Source: Rheinheimera sp.
Lineage (GTDB): Bacteria > Pseudomonadota > Gammaproteobacteria > Enterobacterales > Alteromonadaceae
Assembly: GCA_003482455.1 (NCBI GenBank)
Contig: DMYW01000030.1
Location: forward strand, 1 to 52,636
DNA length: 52,636 bases
Direction of reading: 5' to 3'
Shown here: positions 1 to 8,815 of the stretch, piece by piece
Layout: each line of letters begins with the position of its first letter
Numbering within the stretch: the stretch's first letter is position 1
The notes under the pieces: generated by a model
What the model was told of the DNA's origin: nothing
What the model saw: the letters and a program-made list of their open reading frames with translations, nothing else
Database searches by the model: none
Made by a program: the position numbers and the translations under genes

Positions 1-79
1 TTTGATGCTTCATTAACCTCTAATGAATTTATACTAGCAATCTCTTTCAGTAAAGTGCAGCAAAAAATGGGGCAATTCA

Positions 80-2593
80 GTGTCTTGGATTAAAAAAATT
101 TTAATAGTCACTCTAATTCTCGCAGTATTGGGTGTTTTAACGATTGTTGGCGCCTATTACTATGTGAAAGATGATTTGCCAAGCGTCGCCACATTGAAGG
201 ATGTGAAGTTGCAAACCCCAATGCGGGTATTTAGCCAAGATGGGGAATTAATTTCACAGTTTGGTGAGAAGCGTCGTATACCACTCAAGCTCAATGAAAT
301 GCCGCCTTTATTAATTCAAGCGGTGTTAGCCACTGAAGATTCTCGTTTTTATGAGCACCCAGGCATAGATCTGATCGGGGTGATGCGTGCTGTCTCAGTT
401 GTCGTGGCAACAGGTGAACCAAGCCAAGGGGCATCGACCATTACCCAGCAGCTGGCTCGATTGTTCTTTTTAACGCGCGAAAAGAAAATAATCCGCAAAG
501 TTAAAGAAATCTTTTTAGCACTACAAATCGAAGAATCGCTGACCAAAGACGAGATTCTAGAATTGTATTTGAACCGGATTGAATTGGGTCAACGTGCATT
601 TGGAGTGGGCGCCGCTGCGCAAGTGTATTTTGGCAAGGACATCAAAGATTTAACCTTATCGGAAATCGCGATCATCGCAGGTTTGCCGCAAGCACCTTCA
701 GTGTTGAATCCAGTTCGTTCGCCCAGTGCCGCTAGGAATCGTCGCAATATTGTGTTGGGACGGATGCTGACGATGGGTTACATCACCAAAGAACAATATG
801 ACGAAGCACTGCAAGCCCCGATTGAATCCAAATTGCATGGTGCCCAAGTCACTGCATCAGCGCCCTATTTAGCCGAAATGGTTCGCCAGGAAGTGATTGA
901 ACGCTTTGGTGAAGAAGAAGCATATTCTAAGGGCTTCCAAGTGTTCACCACGGTGGATGCCAAAGTGCAAACTGCTGCAGTCAGTGCACTGCAGGACAAT
1001 TTACACGCCTATGACGAACGTCATGGCTATCGGGGTCCAATCAAAACCTTGTGGTCCGCAACTTTAGCAAGTTCAGCCGATGGCTCGATCCGCTTTGAAG
1101 AAAAAGACCGGCTGGATGAGAAAGCGATCATTGCTGCATTGGATGAACAAGACAGTGTTGAAAAATTAACGCCTGCTGTGGTGCTGACGGTGAGCCGCAA
1201 TAATGCTTCAGTAATGCTCAGTGGTGGCCGTCAAGTAACGTTGGGTTGGGACGGCTTAAAATGGGCGCGGCAATACATTACCAACGAGCGGCAGAGCAAT
1301 CCGCCGCAACACGCAGGCCAAGTTGTGGCGCCAGGTATGATGATTTTTGTGCGCGAAGTTGCCGGCGAGTTTCGGCTGGCCCAGCTGCCATTGGCAACCA
1401 GCGCGATTGTTTCACTAGATCCAAAAGATGGTGCGATCCGGGCGTTAGTTGGTGGTTATAGTTTCAGCCAAACCCAGTTTAACCGAGTCACTCAAGCCAA
1501 CCGTCAAGTCGGCTCAAACATCAAACCGTTTGTTTACTCAGCAGCATTGGAACATGGCTATACGCTGGCTTCCGTTGTCAACGATGCGCCCATTAACGAA
1601 TGGGACGAATCATCAGGCCAAGCATGGCGGCCAAAAAACTCGCCTGAGGAATATGATGGTCCAATTCGCTTGCGTGAAGCGTTAGCTAAATCGAAAAACG
1701 TGGTGTCTGTGCGTTTGATGACTGGGATCGGCATCGACAACGCGATTAAACATTTGGCGAAATTTGGTTTCCACGCCAATGATTTGCCACGTAACCATAC
1801 ATTAGCCTTGGGCTCTGCCTCGTTAACGCCATTGGAATTGGCGACCGGTTATGCGGTGTTTGCCAACGGTGGTTATTTAGTCAAGCCGTATGTCATCACC
1901 AAAATTCTGGATGATGAAAACAATGTCATTTATGAACACAAACCAATCCGCGTCTGTGACGACGATTGCCGTGACGAACTCGCCACCACGCCAACCGCCA
2001 CAACAACGGACACTCCAGTTAAACCTACTGAACAGTTTGCACCACGCGTGATCAGCGCTGAAAACGCTTTTTTAGTCAAAGAAGCGATGAAGAGTGCCGT
2101 CTGGGGCGGTAAAAACTGGAAAGGCACAGCGTGGAAGCTACAAAGCATGAAACGCCATGATATTTCAGGGAAAACCGGTACCACTAACGATGTCAAAGAT
2201 GCGTGGTTTAGCGGTTTTACGCCTGATGTAGTGACCACCTCGTGGGTCGGCTTCGACGATGCCGACAGCGTCTTAGGCCGCACCGCCTGGAACAGCAACT
2301 TGGGCAATGACCAAGTCGCAGGCGGCGAAGCTGGAGCGGTGACGGCGATGCCGGCATGGCAAGCGCTGATGACAGTAGCGCTGGCCAATCAACCTGAACA
2401 GGCCGCAGTGCCGCCATCAGGAATTGTTTCAGTGCGGATCGATATCGCTAGCGGCTTGTTGACTCAAGCCACCGACGACAGCAGTGCATTTGAATTCTTC
2501 AAGCAAGGCACTGAACCGACGCAATACGTCAATGGCGCCAACCCGCAGCAGCCGGACCAGACCAAACCACAAGAAATCGACATTTTCCGTTAA
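80..2593 (+). CDS. mrcA: Penicillin-binding protein 1A (bifunctional transglycosylase/transpeptidase)
   Basis: Class A PBP that polymerises glycan strands from lipid II and cross-links the peptides at the inner membrane's periplasmic face. A cytoplasmic tip and one membrane anchor (about residues 6-28) precede the GT51 domain, with EDSRFY (catalytic Glu86), QGASTITQQ (117-125) and the ELYLNRIELG stretch (161-170). The transpeptidase has SNIK (Ser479), SKN (538-540) and KTGT (698-701). The region between the two domains fits the OB insertion usual in PBP1A. At 837 residues it is close to the family length of about 850. The start is GTG with a GGGG stretch about 7 nt upstream; the earlier ATG at 67 is in another frame. 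A terminator follows directly, so it appears to end its own transcription unit. The identification is very secure. Confidence 0.97.
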   Translation: MSWIKKILIVTLILAVLGVLTIVGAYYYVKDDLPSVATLKDVKLQTPMRVFSQDGELISQFGEKRRIPLKLNEMPPLLIQAVLATEDSRFYEHPGIDLIGVMRAVSVVVATGEPSQGASTITQQLARLFFLTREKKIIRKVKEIFLALQIEESLTKDEILELYLNRIELGQRAFGVGAAAQVYFGKDIKDLTLSEIAIIAGLPQAPSVLNPVRSPSAARNRRNIVLGRMLTMGYITKEQYDEALQAPIESKLHGAQVTASAPYLAEMVRQEVIERFGEEEAYSKGFQVFTTVDAKVQTAAVSALQDNLHAYDERHGYRGPIKTLWSATLASSADGSIRFEEKDRLDEKAIIAALDEQDSVEKLTPAVVLTVSRNNASVMLSGGRQVTLGWDGLKWARQYITNERQSNPPQHAGQVVAPGMMIFVREVAGEFRLAQLPLATSAIVSLDPKDGAIRALVGGYSFSQTQFNRVTQANRQVGSNIKPFVYSAALEHGYTLASVVNDAPINEWDESSGQAWRPKNSPEEYDGPIRLREALAKSKNVVSVRLMTGIGIDNAIKHLAKFGFHANDLPRNHTLALGSASLTPLELATGYAVFANGGYLVKPYVITKILDDENNVIYEHKPIRVCDDDCRDELATTPTATTTDTPVKPTEQFAPRVISAENAFLVKEAMKSAVWGGKNWKGTAWKLQSMKRHDISGKTGTTNDVKDAWFSGFTPDVVTTSWVGFDDADSVLGRTAWNSNLGNDQVAGGEAGAVTAMPAWQALMTVALANQPEQAAVPPSGIVSVRIDIASGLLTQATDDSSAFEFFKQGTEPTQYVNGANPQQPDQTKPQEIDIFR

Positions 2594-2610
2594 GCGGACA
2601 TGAATAACCA

Positions 2611-2634
2611 AAAGGCGCCAACCGGCGCCTTTTT
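2611..2634 (+). terminator. Rho-independent terminator of mrcA
   Basis: A perfect GGCGCC stem (2614-2619 with 2624-2629) and AACC loop are flanked by AAA and TTTTT. It starts 17 nt after the mrcA stop. The A/T flanks make it usable from the minus strand too, for the convergent argH. Confidence 0.85.
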
Positions 2635-2681
2635 AGTATCCACAGTCCTTTGCAGCATAATACCACCAAGGCAAGTTCGAG

Positions 2682-4067
2682 CTATTCGCTTTGCTGCTGT
2701 AGCCACGCCTCTGCCGCCACCAGTGCCGTGGTCACTTGGCCGGTGTAGGTGCCACCCAATGCCGCGCGTTTGGCCAGCCCCGCTTCGATAGTCAGGGCTG
2801 GGTACACGTCCTCTTGGATCAGCGCGCTGACATGTTGCATCTCGGCCAGCGATAACTGCTCAAGCGCGACTTTTTTAGCGGAAGCTACCAGCACCAACTC
2901 GCCAGACAGTTCATGCGCATCGCGAAACGCCACGCCTTTGCTGACTAAATAATCGGCTAAATCGGTGGCGTTGGAATAGCCAAGCTCGGCGGCTTGACGG
3001 CAACGCTCGACATTGACCGACAAATGCGGCAGCACTGTGGTTAAGATCTGCAAGCATTGTTGCCAGGTTTTCATCAAGTCGAAGAAACCTTCTTTGTCTT
3101 CTTGCATGTCTTTGTTGTACGCCAGTGGCAGGCCTTTCAAGATATGCAAAATCGCCACTAAATGCCCAAGCACCCGGCCAGTTTTGCCACGCAGCAGTTC
3201 AAACACGTCGGGGTTTTTCTTTTGCGGCATCAAAGATGACCCGCTTGAAATGGCATCACCTAAGCGGAAAAAGCCAGCTTCACCGGAGCAAAAGAAAATC
3301 ACGTCTTCGGATAACCGCGACAGATGCGTCATGCACAAACTAGCGACCGCAGACAGCTCCACCACGTAATCACGATCGGAGACGCCATCGAGGCTATTGC
3401 GCGCCGCCAAGCCAAACCCTAAGCGCTCGGCCAGTGCTTGCCGATCCATCGCCACGCCAGTGCCAGCTAAAGCGCCACAGCCCAGCGGACATACGTCCAA
3501 ACGTTTTAATGCATCATCCAACCGGCTCAAGTCGCGGCGAAACATCTCGACATAGGCCAGCGCCCAGTGACTGACCAGCACAGGTTGAGCGCGCTGCAAA
3601 TGAGTAAAACCTGGCATCACCGGGCCTAGATTTTGCCGGGCAAACACTAACAAAGCTTCAATGCTCGCCAGCAGTGCCGCGCGTGCTTGCTCTGCGTTGA
3701 GCTTGGCCCACAAGCGCAAGTCCGTGGCGACGAGGTCGTTGCGGCTACGGCCTGTGTGCAGTTTTTTCGCGATAATGCCGATCTTCTCGCCAAGTTTTAA
3801 TTCCACCCAGCTGTGAATATCTTCTTCTTGTGTCTCTAACGGCAATTTCGGATTGGCACTGACTTCGGCAGCCAGTTCAGCCAAGGCCTGATCCAGCTGG
3901 TCCGCTTCGTCGGCCGTGATGATGCCACCTTCGAGTAAGCCCTTCGCCCACGCCCGCGAGCAGGCGATGTCTTGTTGTACCAATTGATAGTCAAAAACCA
4001 GTGAGTCGTTAAACGCGCGGAATTCTTCCAACGTCGCTTGTTGGAACCGTCCACCCCACATCGCCAT
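2682..4067 (-). CDS. argH: Argininosuccinate lyase
   Basis: Last step of arginine synthesis: cleaves argininosuccinate to arginine and fumarate. It belongs to the fumarase/aspartase superfamily. Visible motifs are TGRSRND (105-111), GFTHLQ with His156, and the signature GSSLMPQKKNPD (276-287), which carries the catalytic serine loop. The length of 461 residues is normal for a stand-alone enzyme; it lacks the C-terminal acetyltransferase (ArgA-like) extension found fused to ArgH in Vibrio and relatives. The start begins MAMWGGRF, matching the family N-terminus, with an AAGGATC ribosome site upstream. It is the last gene of the argCBFGH cluster, 150 bp after argG with a hairpin in between, so its expression may be partly uncoupled from argG. 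Confidence 0.97.
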   Translation of the reverse strand: MAMWGGRFQQATLEEFRAFNDSLVFDYQLVQQDIACSRAWAKGLLEGGIITADEADQLDQALAELAAEVSANPKLPLETQEEDIHSWVELKLGEKIGIIAKKLHTGRSRNDLVATDLRLWAKLNAEQARAALLASIEALLVFARQNLGPVMPGFTHLQRAQPVLVSHWALAYVEMFRRDLSRLDDALKRLDVCPLGCGALAGTGVAMDRQALAERLGFGLAARNSLDGVSDRDYVVELSAVASLCMTHLSRLSEDVIFFCSGEAGFFRLGDAISSGSSLMPQKKNPDVFELLRGKTGRVLGHLVAILHILKGLPLAYNKDMQEDKEGFFDLMKTWQQCLQILTTVLPHLSVNVERCRQAAELGYSNATDLADYLVSKGVAFRDAHELSGELVLVASAKKVALEQLSLAEMQHVSALIQEDVYPALTIEAGLAKRAALGGTYTGQVTTALVAAEAWLQQQSE

Positions 4068-4127
4068 GGCAAAGATCCTTGTATTGTCGCGCTTATGCGC
4101 ATGAAACTAACAAATTTGTTTGCTAAC

Positions 4128-4153
4128 AAAAGCGCTGCCAGAGCAGCGCTTTT
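4128..4153 (-). terminator. Hairpin with T-tract between argG and argH
   Basis: An 11-bp inverted repeat (4128-4138 with 4143-4153) with a CAGA loop has A/T ends, so it reads as an intrinsic terminator on either strand. It lies after argG and before argH on the minus strand. It may be an internal, partial terminator lowering argH expression or a processing hairpin. Confidence 0.6.
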
Positions 4154-4217
4154 AGGTGTTCCAACACAGGTTGAAACTTACAGTCAGTCGCCGTGCGGCC
4201 ACTGACACCACGCTTAG

Positions 4218-5441
4218 TTATTGGCCATCTTTGCTGTGCAAAGCACGAATGCGGCTAGCCAATGAATACAGGCGGATGAAACCTGCGGCATCTTTTTGGT
4301 TGTACACTTCATCGCCTTCAAAGGTCGCAAATGCCTCTGAGTACAGGCTGTTCGGTGAGCGGCGTTTTGCCACTGTCACTTGGCCTTTGTACAGTTTCAC
4401 TACGATGTCGCCGGTTAACTGATCGGCCAAGGCGTTGACTGCTGCCAGTAACGAATCTTTCAGCGGGGTGAACCAACGACCGTCATACACCAATTGTGCG
4501 AACTCTAAACCGACTTCTTCGCGGTATTTCAGCGACGTGCGGTCATACACCAGCGATTCTAACGCGCGCAGCGCCGCCACAATGATGGTACCGCCAGGGG
4601 TTTCGTAACAACCGCGTGATTTCATGCCGACTAAGCGGTTTTCGACGATATCGATACGACCAACGCCGTGCACCGAGCCGATTTTGTTCAGCTGCTCAAT
4701 CGCTTCAACGCCAGCCACCTCTTTGCCATCGATGGCGGTTAACTCGCCTTTGACGAAGCTCAACTGCACGTATTCGGCTTTATCTGGCGCTTGTTCTGGG
4801 CTGTTGGTCCACATCCACACTTGTTCAGACGGCTCGTTCCATGGGTTTTCCAGCTCGCCGCCTTCGTGCGAAATGTGGAATAAGTTCGCGTCACGGCTGT
4901 AAATTTTGGTGGCCGTCGCCGTGGTCGGAACATTTTTTTCCGCCAAATAGTTCAGCAGCGACTGACGTGAATTAAATTCCCACTCGCGCCATGGTGCGAT
5001 GACTTTTAATTGCGGGGCTAAGGCGGCAAACGCGCCTTCAAACCGCACTTGGTCATTGCCTTTACCGGTACAGCCGTGGCACAGCGCATCAGCGCCCAGT
5101 TTTAATGCCAATTCGACTTGGGCACGGGCGATAATTGGCCGCGCCATGGAGGTTCCGAGCAAGTATTGACCTTCGTACACAGCACCGGCTTTGATGGTTG
5201 GATAGATCACTTCTTTGACGAACTGTTCTTTTAAATCAACCACGTAACAAGCGCTAGCACCTGAATTTAGCGCTTTTTGCTCCACGCCTTCCAAGTCTTC
5301 TGCACCTTGGCCAACGTCGGCGACAAAGGCGATCACTTCGCAGTCATAGTTGTCTTTTAACCATGGCACGATGGCCGATGTATCCAGGCCGCCTGAATAG
5401 GCCAGCACCACTTTTTTAATGCCTTTTTTTAACTCACTCAT
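4218..5441 (-). CDS. argG: Argininosuccinate synthase
   Basis: ATP-dependent condensation of citrulline and aspartate to argininosuccinate, the penultimate arginine step. The N-terminal PP-loop AYSGGLDTS (14-22) binds ATP, and the CHGCTGKGNDQVRFE motif is typical of the type-1 enzymes of about 400 residues. The length of 407 fits. Its ATG overlaps the argF stop in a 4-base ATGA arrangement, indicating translational coupling in the argCBFGH operon. Nothing is unusual apart from the hairpin downstream before argH. Confidence 0.97.
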   Translation of the reverse strand: MSELKKGIKKVVLAYSGGLDTSAIVPWLKDNYDCEVIAFVADVGQGAEDLEGVEQKALNSGASACYVVDLKEQFVKEVIYPTIKAGAVYEGQYLLGTSMARPIIARAQVELALKLGADALCHGCTGKGNDQVRFEGAFAALAPQLKVIAPWREWEFNSRQSLLNYLAEKNVPTTATATKIYSRDANLFHISHEGGELENPWNEPSEQVWMWTNSPEQAPDKAEYVQLSFVKGELTAIDGKEVAGVEAIEQLNKIGSVHGVGRIDIVENRLVGMKSRGCYETPGGTIIVAALRALESLVYDRTSLKYREEVGLEFAQLVYDGRWFTPLKDSLLAAVNALADQLTGDIVVKLYKGQVTVAKRRSPNSLYSEAFATFEGDEVYNQKDAAGFIRLYSLASRIRALHSKDGQ

Positions 5442-6364
5442 GACAGAACCTCAGAAAATAAACTAACTAATACAGCGTTTTGTGCGTGCATGCGGTTTTC
5501 CGCTTGGCGCAGCACCAACGAATATTCACTATCCAGCACTTCGCTGGTGACTTCTTGGCCACGATGGGCAGGCAGGCAGTGCATAAAATGCGACACGCCC
5601 AGCCGCTGCATCACAGCGGTATTGATTTGATACGGCGCAAAATCCCGTTCAATTTGCGCCGGGTCGGCTTTTACGCCCATCGACAGCCAGGTATCGGTGT
5701 AGACCGCATTGGCGCCGGCTGCTGACGACACATGGTGGCTAAAGGTTAACTTAGCGCCACTCTCACTTGCGAGCTGCTGTGCTTTCAGCACCACATGCGC
5801 ATCCGGGCCATACCCTGGTGGTGTCACCACGGTAAACTGCATGCCAAGAATAGCGCAGCCAATCAGCAGGGAGTGGCAGACGTTATTGCCGTCCCCGATA
5901 AAGGCCAAGTGTACTTGGCTTAAATCGCCGTACATTTCTTGTAATGACAACAAATCGGCCAAGGCTTGGCACGGGTGATAAATGTCGCTGAGCGCATTAA
6001 TCACCGGTTTTTTGCTGCTTGCAGCCAGTTTCACCAGCGTTTGCTGTGAGTAAACCCGCGCGACAATCGCATCACACCAACAGGCCAAATTGCTACCAAA
6101 ATCTTCCACCGACTCGCGCACGCCTAAAGCGCCGTTTTGTTGGTCGAGGTAGACGCTATGGCCACCTAACTTGTAGATCCCAACGTCAAAACTGACGCGG
6201 GTTCGCAGTGACGGTTTTTCAAATAACAACGCGATGCTTTTGCCTTTGAGGGCGTTTTCATAGCGCGCTGGATTTTGTTTGATGTCGCTGGCTAGCGCCA
6301 ACAGTTTCTCGAGCTGCGATTTGGATAAATCGGTAAGACTTAATAACTGCGTTAACGAACTCAT
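5438..6364 (-). CDS. argF: Ornithine carbamoyltransferase
   Basis: Makes citrulline from ornithine and carbamoyl phosphate in the cytoplasm. The carbamoyl-phosphate loop is SLRT (52-55), a variant of the classical STRT also seen in Shewanella-type enzymes as I recall them. Other motifs are HPCQALAD (130-137), the ornithine loop DTWLSMG (224-230) and HCLPAHRG (262-269). The length is 308 residues. It lies 97 bp downstream of argB and overlaps argG by 4 bp. An N-acetylornithine carbamoyltransferase is unlikely, because the SMG loop and the HCLP context fit the ornithine enzyme. Confidence 0.95.
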   Translation of the reverse strand: MSSLTQLLSLTDLSKSQLEKLLALASDIKQNPARYENALKGKSIALLFEKPSLRTRVSFDVGIYKLGGHSVYLDQQNGALGVRESVEDFGSNLACWCDAIVARVYSQQTLVKLAASSKKPVINALSDIYHPCQALADLLSLQEMYGDLSQVHLAFIGDGNNVCHSLLIGCAILGMQFTVVTPPGYGPDAHVVLKAQQLASESGAKLTFSHHVSSAAGANAVYTDTWLSMGVKADPAQIERDFAPYQINTAVMQRLGVSHFMHCLPAHRGQEVTSEVLDSEYSLVLRQAENRMHAQNAVLVSLFSEVLS

Positions 6365-6461
6365 AAATACACACTGCTTGACCGCGTTGCGGTTTCCTTT
6401 TTGGGAAATCTGCCCGGAGTCAGGCAGTGCGCCTGATCCTGTTAAGCGGATTTCATCGGGG

Positions 6462-7232
6462 TTACCAGCTGATACAAGTGCCGACTTCCTGCTGTTGCAT
6501 CAACTTCAATAGATCTTCGGGTTGTTGCCACCCTGCGACAATGATGTCTCGTCGCAGCGCGGCGGCCGTTTCCAGCGCCGCATCGAGTTTGACTTTCATG
6601 CCACCTTTAATCACGCCGCTGTCGACTAGCTGCTGTGCTTGCTCGCGATTAAGCGTTTTAATCAGTTGGCCGTTGCCATCCAAAATGCCCGGCACGTCCG
6701 TCAACAGCACCAGCGTGCCTTGCACTAACTGGCAAATCGCCGCGGCGGCGATGTCGGCGTTGACGTTCAGCAGCTGACCGTCGCTGCTTTGACCAATCGA
6801 ACTAAATACCGGCACAAAGCCTTTTTCCAGCAAGCTGTTGACCAAGCTGCCATCGTTGGCGCTGGCGATCCCCACAGCCCCGAGCTTGTGGTTGATGTCA
6901 AACTTCAAGCTGTGACCTGCAGCCAGCGTTAAACCAACCGCGTTTAAACCGGCTACTTGGGCACGTGCGACCATCAAGCCATTCACGGCACCGGCTAACG
7001 CGCCTGCGATCACCGGCATTTGCTCAGCGGGCGATACGCGCTGGCCATCGATTTTTTCGGTGGTAAAACCAAAGGTTGCCAGCCAACTGTCCACTTGCGC
7101 GCCGCCACCATGTACCAGCACTAGCGGATACTCGGCAGCCAAGCCTTTGACAACCTGTAATAAAGCGTCCAGCGCTTGCATGTCTTCCAATAAGCGCCCG
7201 CCCATTTTCAGCACTAAAGGTGACTTATTCAT
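6462..7232 (-). CDS. argB: Acetylglutamate kinase
   Basis: Phosphorylates N-acetylglutamate, the second step of the acetylated arginine pathway. It is an amino-acid kinase fold with the N-terminal lysine and glycine loop LVLKMGG (Lys9) and HGGG (41-44), and a GGMKVK stretch near the C-terminus. The 256 residues align end to end with the short E. coli-type enzyme. I chose the ATG at 7232; an open frame extends upstream to 7274 but only inside the argC end. It overlaps the argC stop by 8 bp, indicating coupling. The short form lacks the N-terminal helix of arginine-inhibited hexameric kinases, so feedback inhibition is less likely (inference). Confidence 0.95.
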   Translation of the reverse strand: MNKSPLVLKMGGRLLEDMQALDALLQVVKGLAAEYPLVLVHGGGAQVDSWLATFGFTTEKIDGQRVSPAEQMPVIAGALAGAVNGLMVARAQVAGLNAVGLTLAAGHSLKFDINHKLGAVGIASANDGSLVNSLLEKGFVPVFSSIGQSSDGQLLNVNADIAAAAICQLVQGTLVLLTDVPGILDGNGQLIKTLNREQAQQLVDSGVIKGGMKVKLDAALETAAALRRDIIVAGWQQPEDLLKLMQQQEVGTCISW

Positions 7233-8274
7233 GGCAGACTCCCGCAAACAAACCGGCCGTTTCTGGTTTACCAAATTTGACGTTGGCCGCTTGCATCGCT
7301 TGCGCGGCTGCGCCTTTGAGTAAGTTATCGATGGTCGACACCACCACTAACTGCTCGCCGTCTAATTGCCAAAAAATGTCGCAATACGGCGTGCCCGCAA
7401 CGTCGGCTACATTGGGCGAGGTTTTTAATAACCGCACCAAAGGTTTATCGCCATAGGCCGCAGCAAACACTTGGTTGATTTGCTCCAGTGTGGTGCCGGC
7501 TTTGAGCGTCACCACGCTAGTGGCCAAAATGCCGCGTTTAAAGGCGCCTAAATGCGGCGTGAACACCACTTTACGGCCTAAATTCTGTTCAATTTCAGGG
7601 CGATGACGGTGTTTAAAGAAGCCGTACGCGTTTAAGCCCACTTCACAAAACGAGGTATTCAATGCGGCTTTACGGCCCGCCCCAGACACACCACTGGTGG
7701 CGCTAATCACTGGGATGGCGTCATCAGTCAAAAGATTGGCGCGAACCAATGGTAGCAATGCCAGTGACGCCGCCGTCACATAACAACCCGGTACCGAAAT
7801 CAGCTGCGGCAATGGTTTATCCAACCACTCCATCAAGGAATACACGGCTTGTTCAATTAGCTCTGGATGCTGGTGCTCGTAGCCATAATATTTTGGATAC
7901 AGGCTAGTGTCCTTTAAGCGAAACGCGCCGGATAAGTCCACCACCACGATGCCAGCCGCCATTAACTTCGGCGCCACATGCTCGGATGCTTCGTGCGGCA
8001 GTGCTAAAAACGCCACATCAACTTTGCCTTGAATGTTGGCAATTTCATCATCGGTCCACGCGCCTACATCAATCGTCACATCCTTGGCATAACGTGGATA
8101 CAAAGACGCAAAAGGTTCGGCCTGACGACCGGCAGAGCCATAGGCGTAGCACAGTTGAAAATGCGGATTGCGGCTTAACAACAGGCACAATTCAGCGCCG
8201 CTATAACCGGCTGCGCCTAACACCGCGGCGCGAATAGGTGCTGTTGCTTGAGCAATTTCAGACTTGATGGACAT
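7225..8274 (-). CDS. argC: N-acetyl-gamma-glutamyl-phosphate reductase
   Basis: NADPH-dependent reduction of acetylglutamyl phosphate to the semialdehyde. The Rossmann motif GAAGYSGAE is at residues 20-28 and the catalytic cysteine is Cys164 in VPGCYVTA. It has 349 residues, slightly longer than E. coli ArgC because of a short N-terminal tail. It is the first gene of argCBFGH and overlaps argB by 8 bp. A GGAG ribosome site lies 11 nt upstream. About 55 nt ahead of the start lies a promoter overlapped by ArgR boxes, so arginine repression of the whole operon is expected. Confidence 0.96.
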   Translation of the reverse strand: MSIKSEIAQATAPIRAAVLGAAGYSGAELCLLLSRNPHFQLCYAYGSAGRQAEPFASLYPRYAKDVTIDVGAWTDDEIANIQGKVDVAFLALPHEASEHVAPKLMAAGIVVVDLSGAFRLKDTSLYPKYYGYEHQHPELIEQAVYSLMEWLDKPLPQLISVPGCYVTAASLALLPLVRANLLTDDAIPVISATSGVSGAGRKAALNTSFCEVGLNAYGFFKHRHRPEIEQNLGRKVVFTPHLGAFKRGILATSVVTLKAGTTLEQINQVFAAAYGDKPLVRLLKTSPNVADVAGTPYCDIFWQLDGEQLVVVSTIDNLLKGAAAQAMQAANVKFGKPETAGLFAGVCHE

Positions 8275-8329
8275 GTGTGGTCAGTCTCCAAAAACAAACA
8301 AATGGTGGCCACGCCAGAAAACTGGGGCC

Positions 8330-8358
8330 AGTGTACCTAGGCTCGCATGCAGATTCAA
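8330..8358 (-). promoter_or_regulatory. argC promoter
   Basis: Reading the minus strand, a -35 TTGAAT (8358-8353) and a -10 TACACT (8335-8330) are separated by 17 bp. The -35 sits inside the distal ArgR box, the usual geometry for ArgR repression. Confidence 0.65.
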
Positions 8359-8394
8359 GAATTATTATGCTGTTTTTATGAATTTTTATCGATT
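8356..8394. promoter_or_regulatory. Tandem ArgR operator (two ARG boxes)
   Basis: Two 18-bp ARG-box-like elements, 8356-8373 and 8377-8394, are separated by exactly 3 bp, the arrangement bound by hexameric ArgR in enterobacteria. Box 8377-8394 (TATGAATTTTTATCGATT) differs from the WNTGAATWWWWATTCANW consensus at two fixed positions; the other box is weaker but keeps GAAT and the AT core. Confidence 0.75.
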
Positions 8395-8815
8395 ACCTAT
8401 GCGGAAATTCAAAAATCCTAAGTCAGCGCTTGCACTTGCATCGATTGCCTTCGCATGAATTTAACTTGGATATTGTCGCAAACTCAGACCTGCATGAATA
8501 TGAAAATCTGCAGCTGTGTGGCTTGAACTCTGAGTGTGGCGGTTTTTTGAGCAGAAATTAAACGATGGCGAATGCTGGGTGAAGTCGCATTGCTGCGGTA
8601 CACGTCGTGGAACCTTCGTACCGGCGACATTTGTCGCGAAAACTCGCAGATATCGCGCAGCGCTGATAACGAAGCACCTATAGCGAGGCGACTTTCTACA
8701 TCGAGTTGTGTGTCGCAAGAACTGCATGTAAAGAGGCGTGCTTTCCGTGCGAAGCGCTGCATAGCCTTGCAGCTATCGCTACGTCAGCGCTTTGAGGGAA
8801 TCTAACGAACGCCTG

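Larger units (their letters stand above)
8275..8815. other. Intergenic region upstream of argC
   Basis: The first 120 bp carry the argC promoter and ArgR operator. From about 8400 to 8815 I recognise nothing. Open frames there (for example 8484-8762 minus) have low-complexity, Arg/Ser-rich translations without start signals or family resemblance. There is no argE here, unlike the divergent argE of E. coli. Confidence 0.6.

Noticed and set aside
1930..2388. 152-codon minus frame inside mrcA
   Set aside because: Entirely antisense to the conserved transpeptidase domain; Ser/Val-rich shadow of its codon bias.
6420..6436. TCAGGC/GCCTGA hairpin between argB and argF as a terminator
   Set aside because: Short stem without T-tract inside an operon; probably only an mRNA structure.
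8484..8762. 92-codon minus frame upstream of argC
   Set aside because: Low-quality composition, no ribosome site, no similarity recognised.
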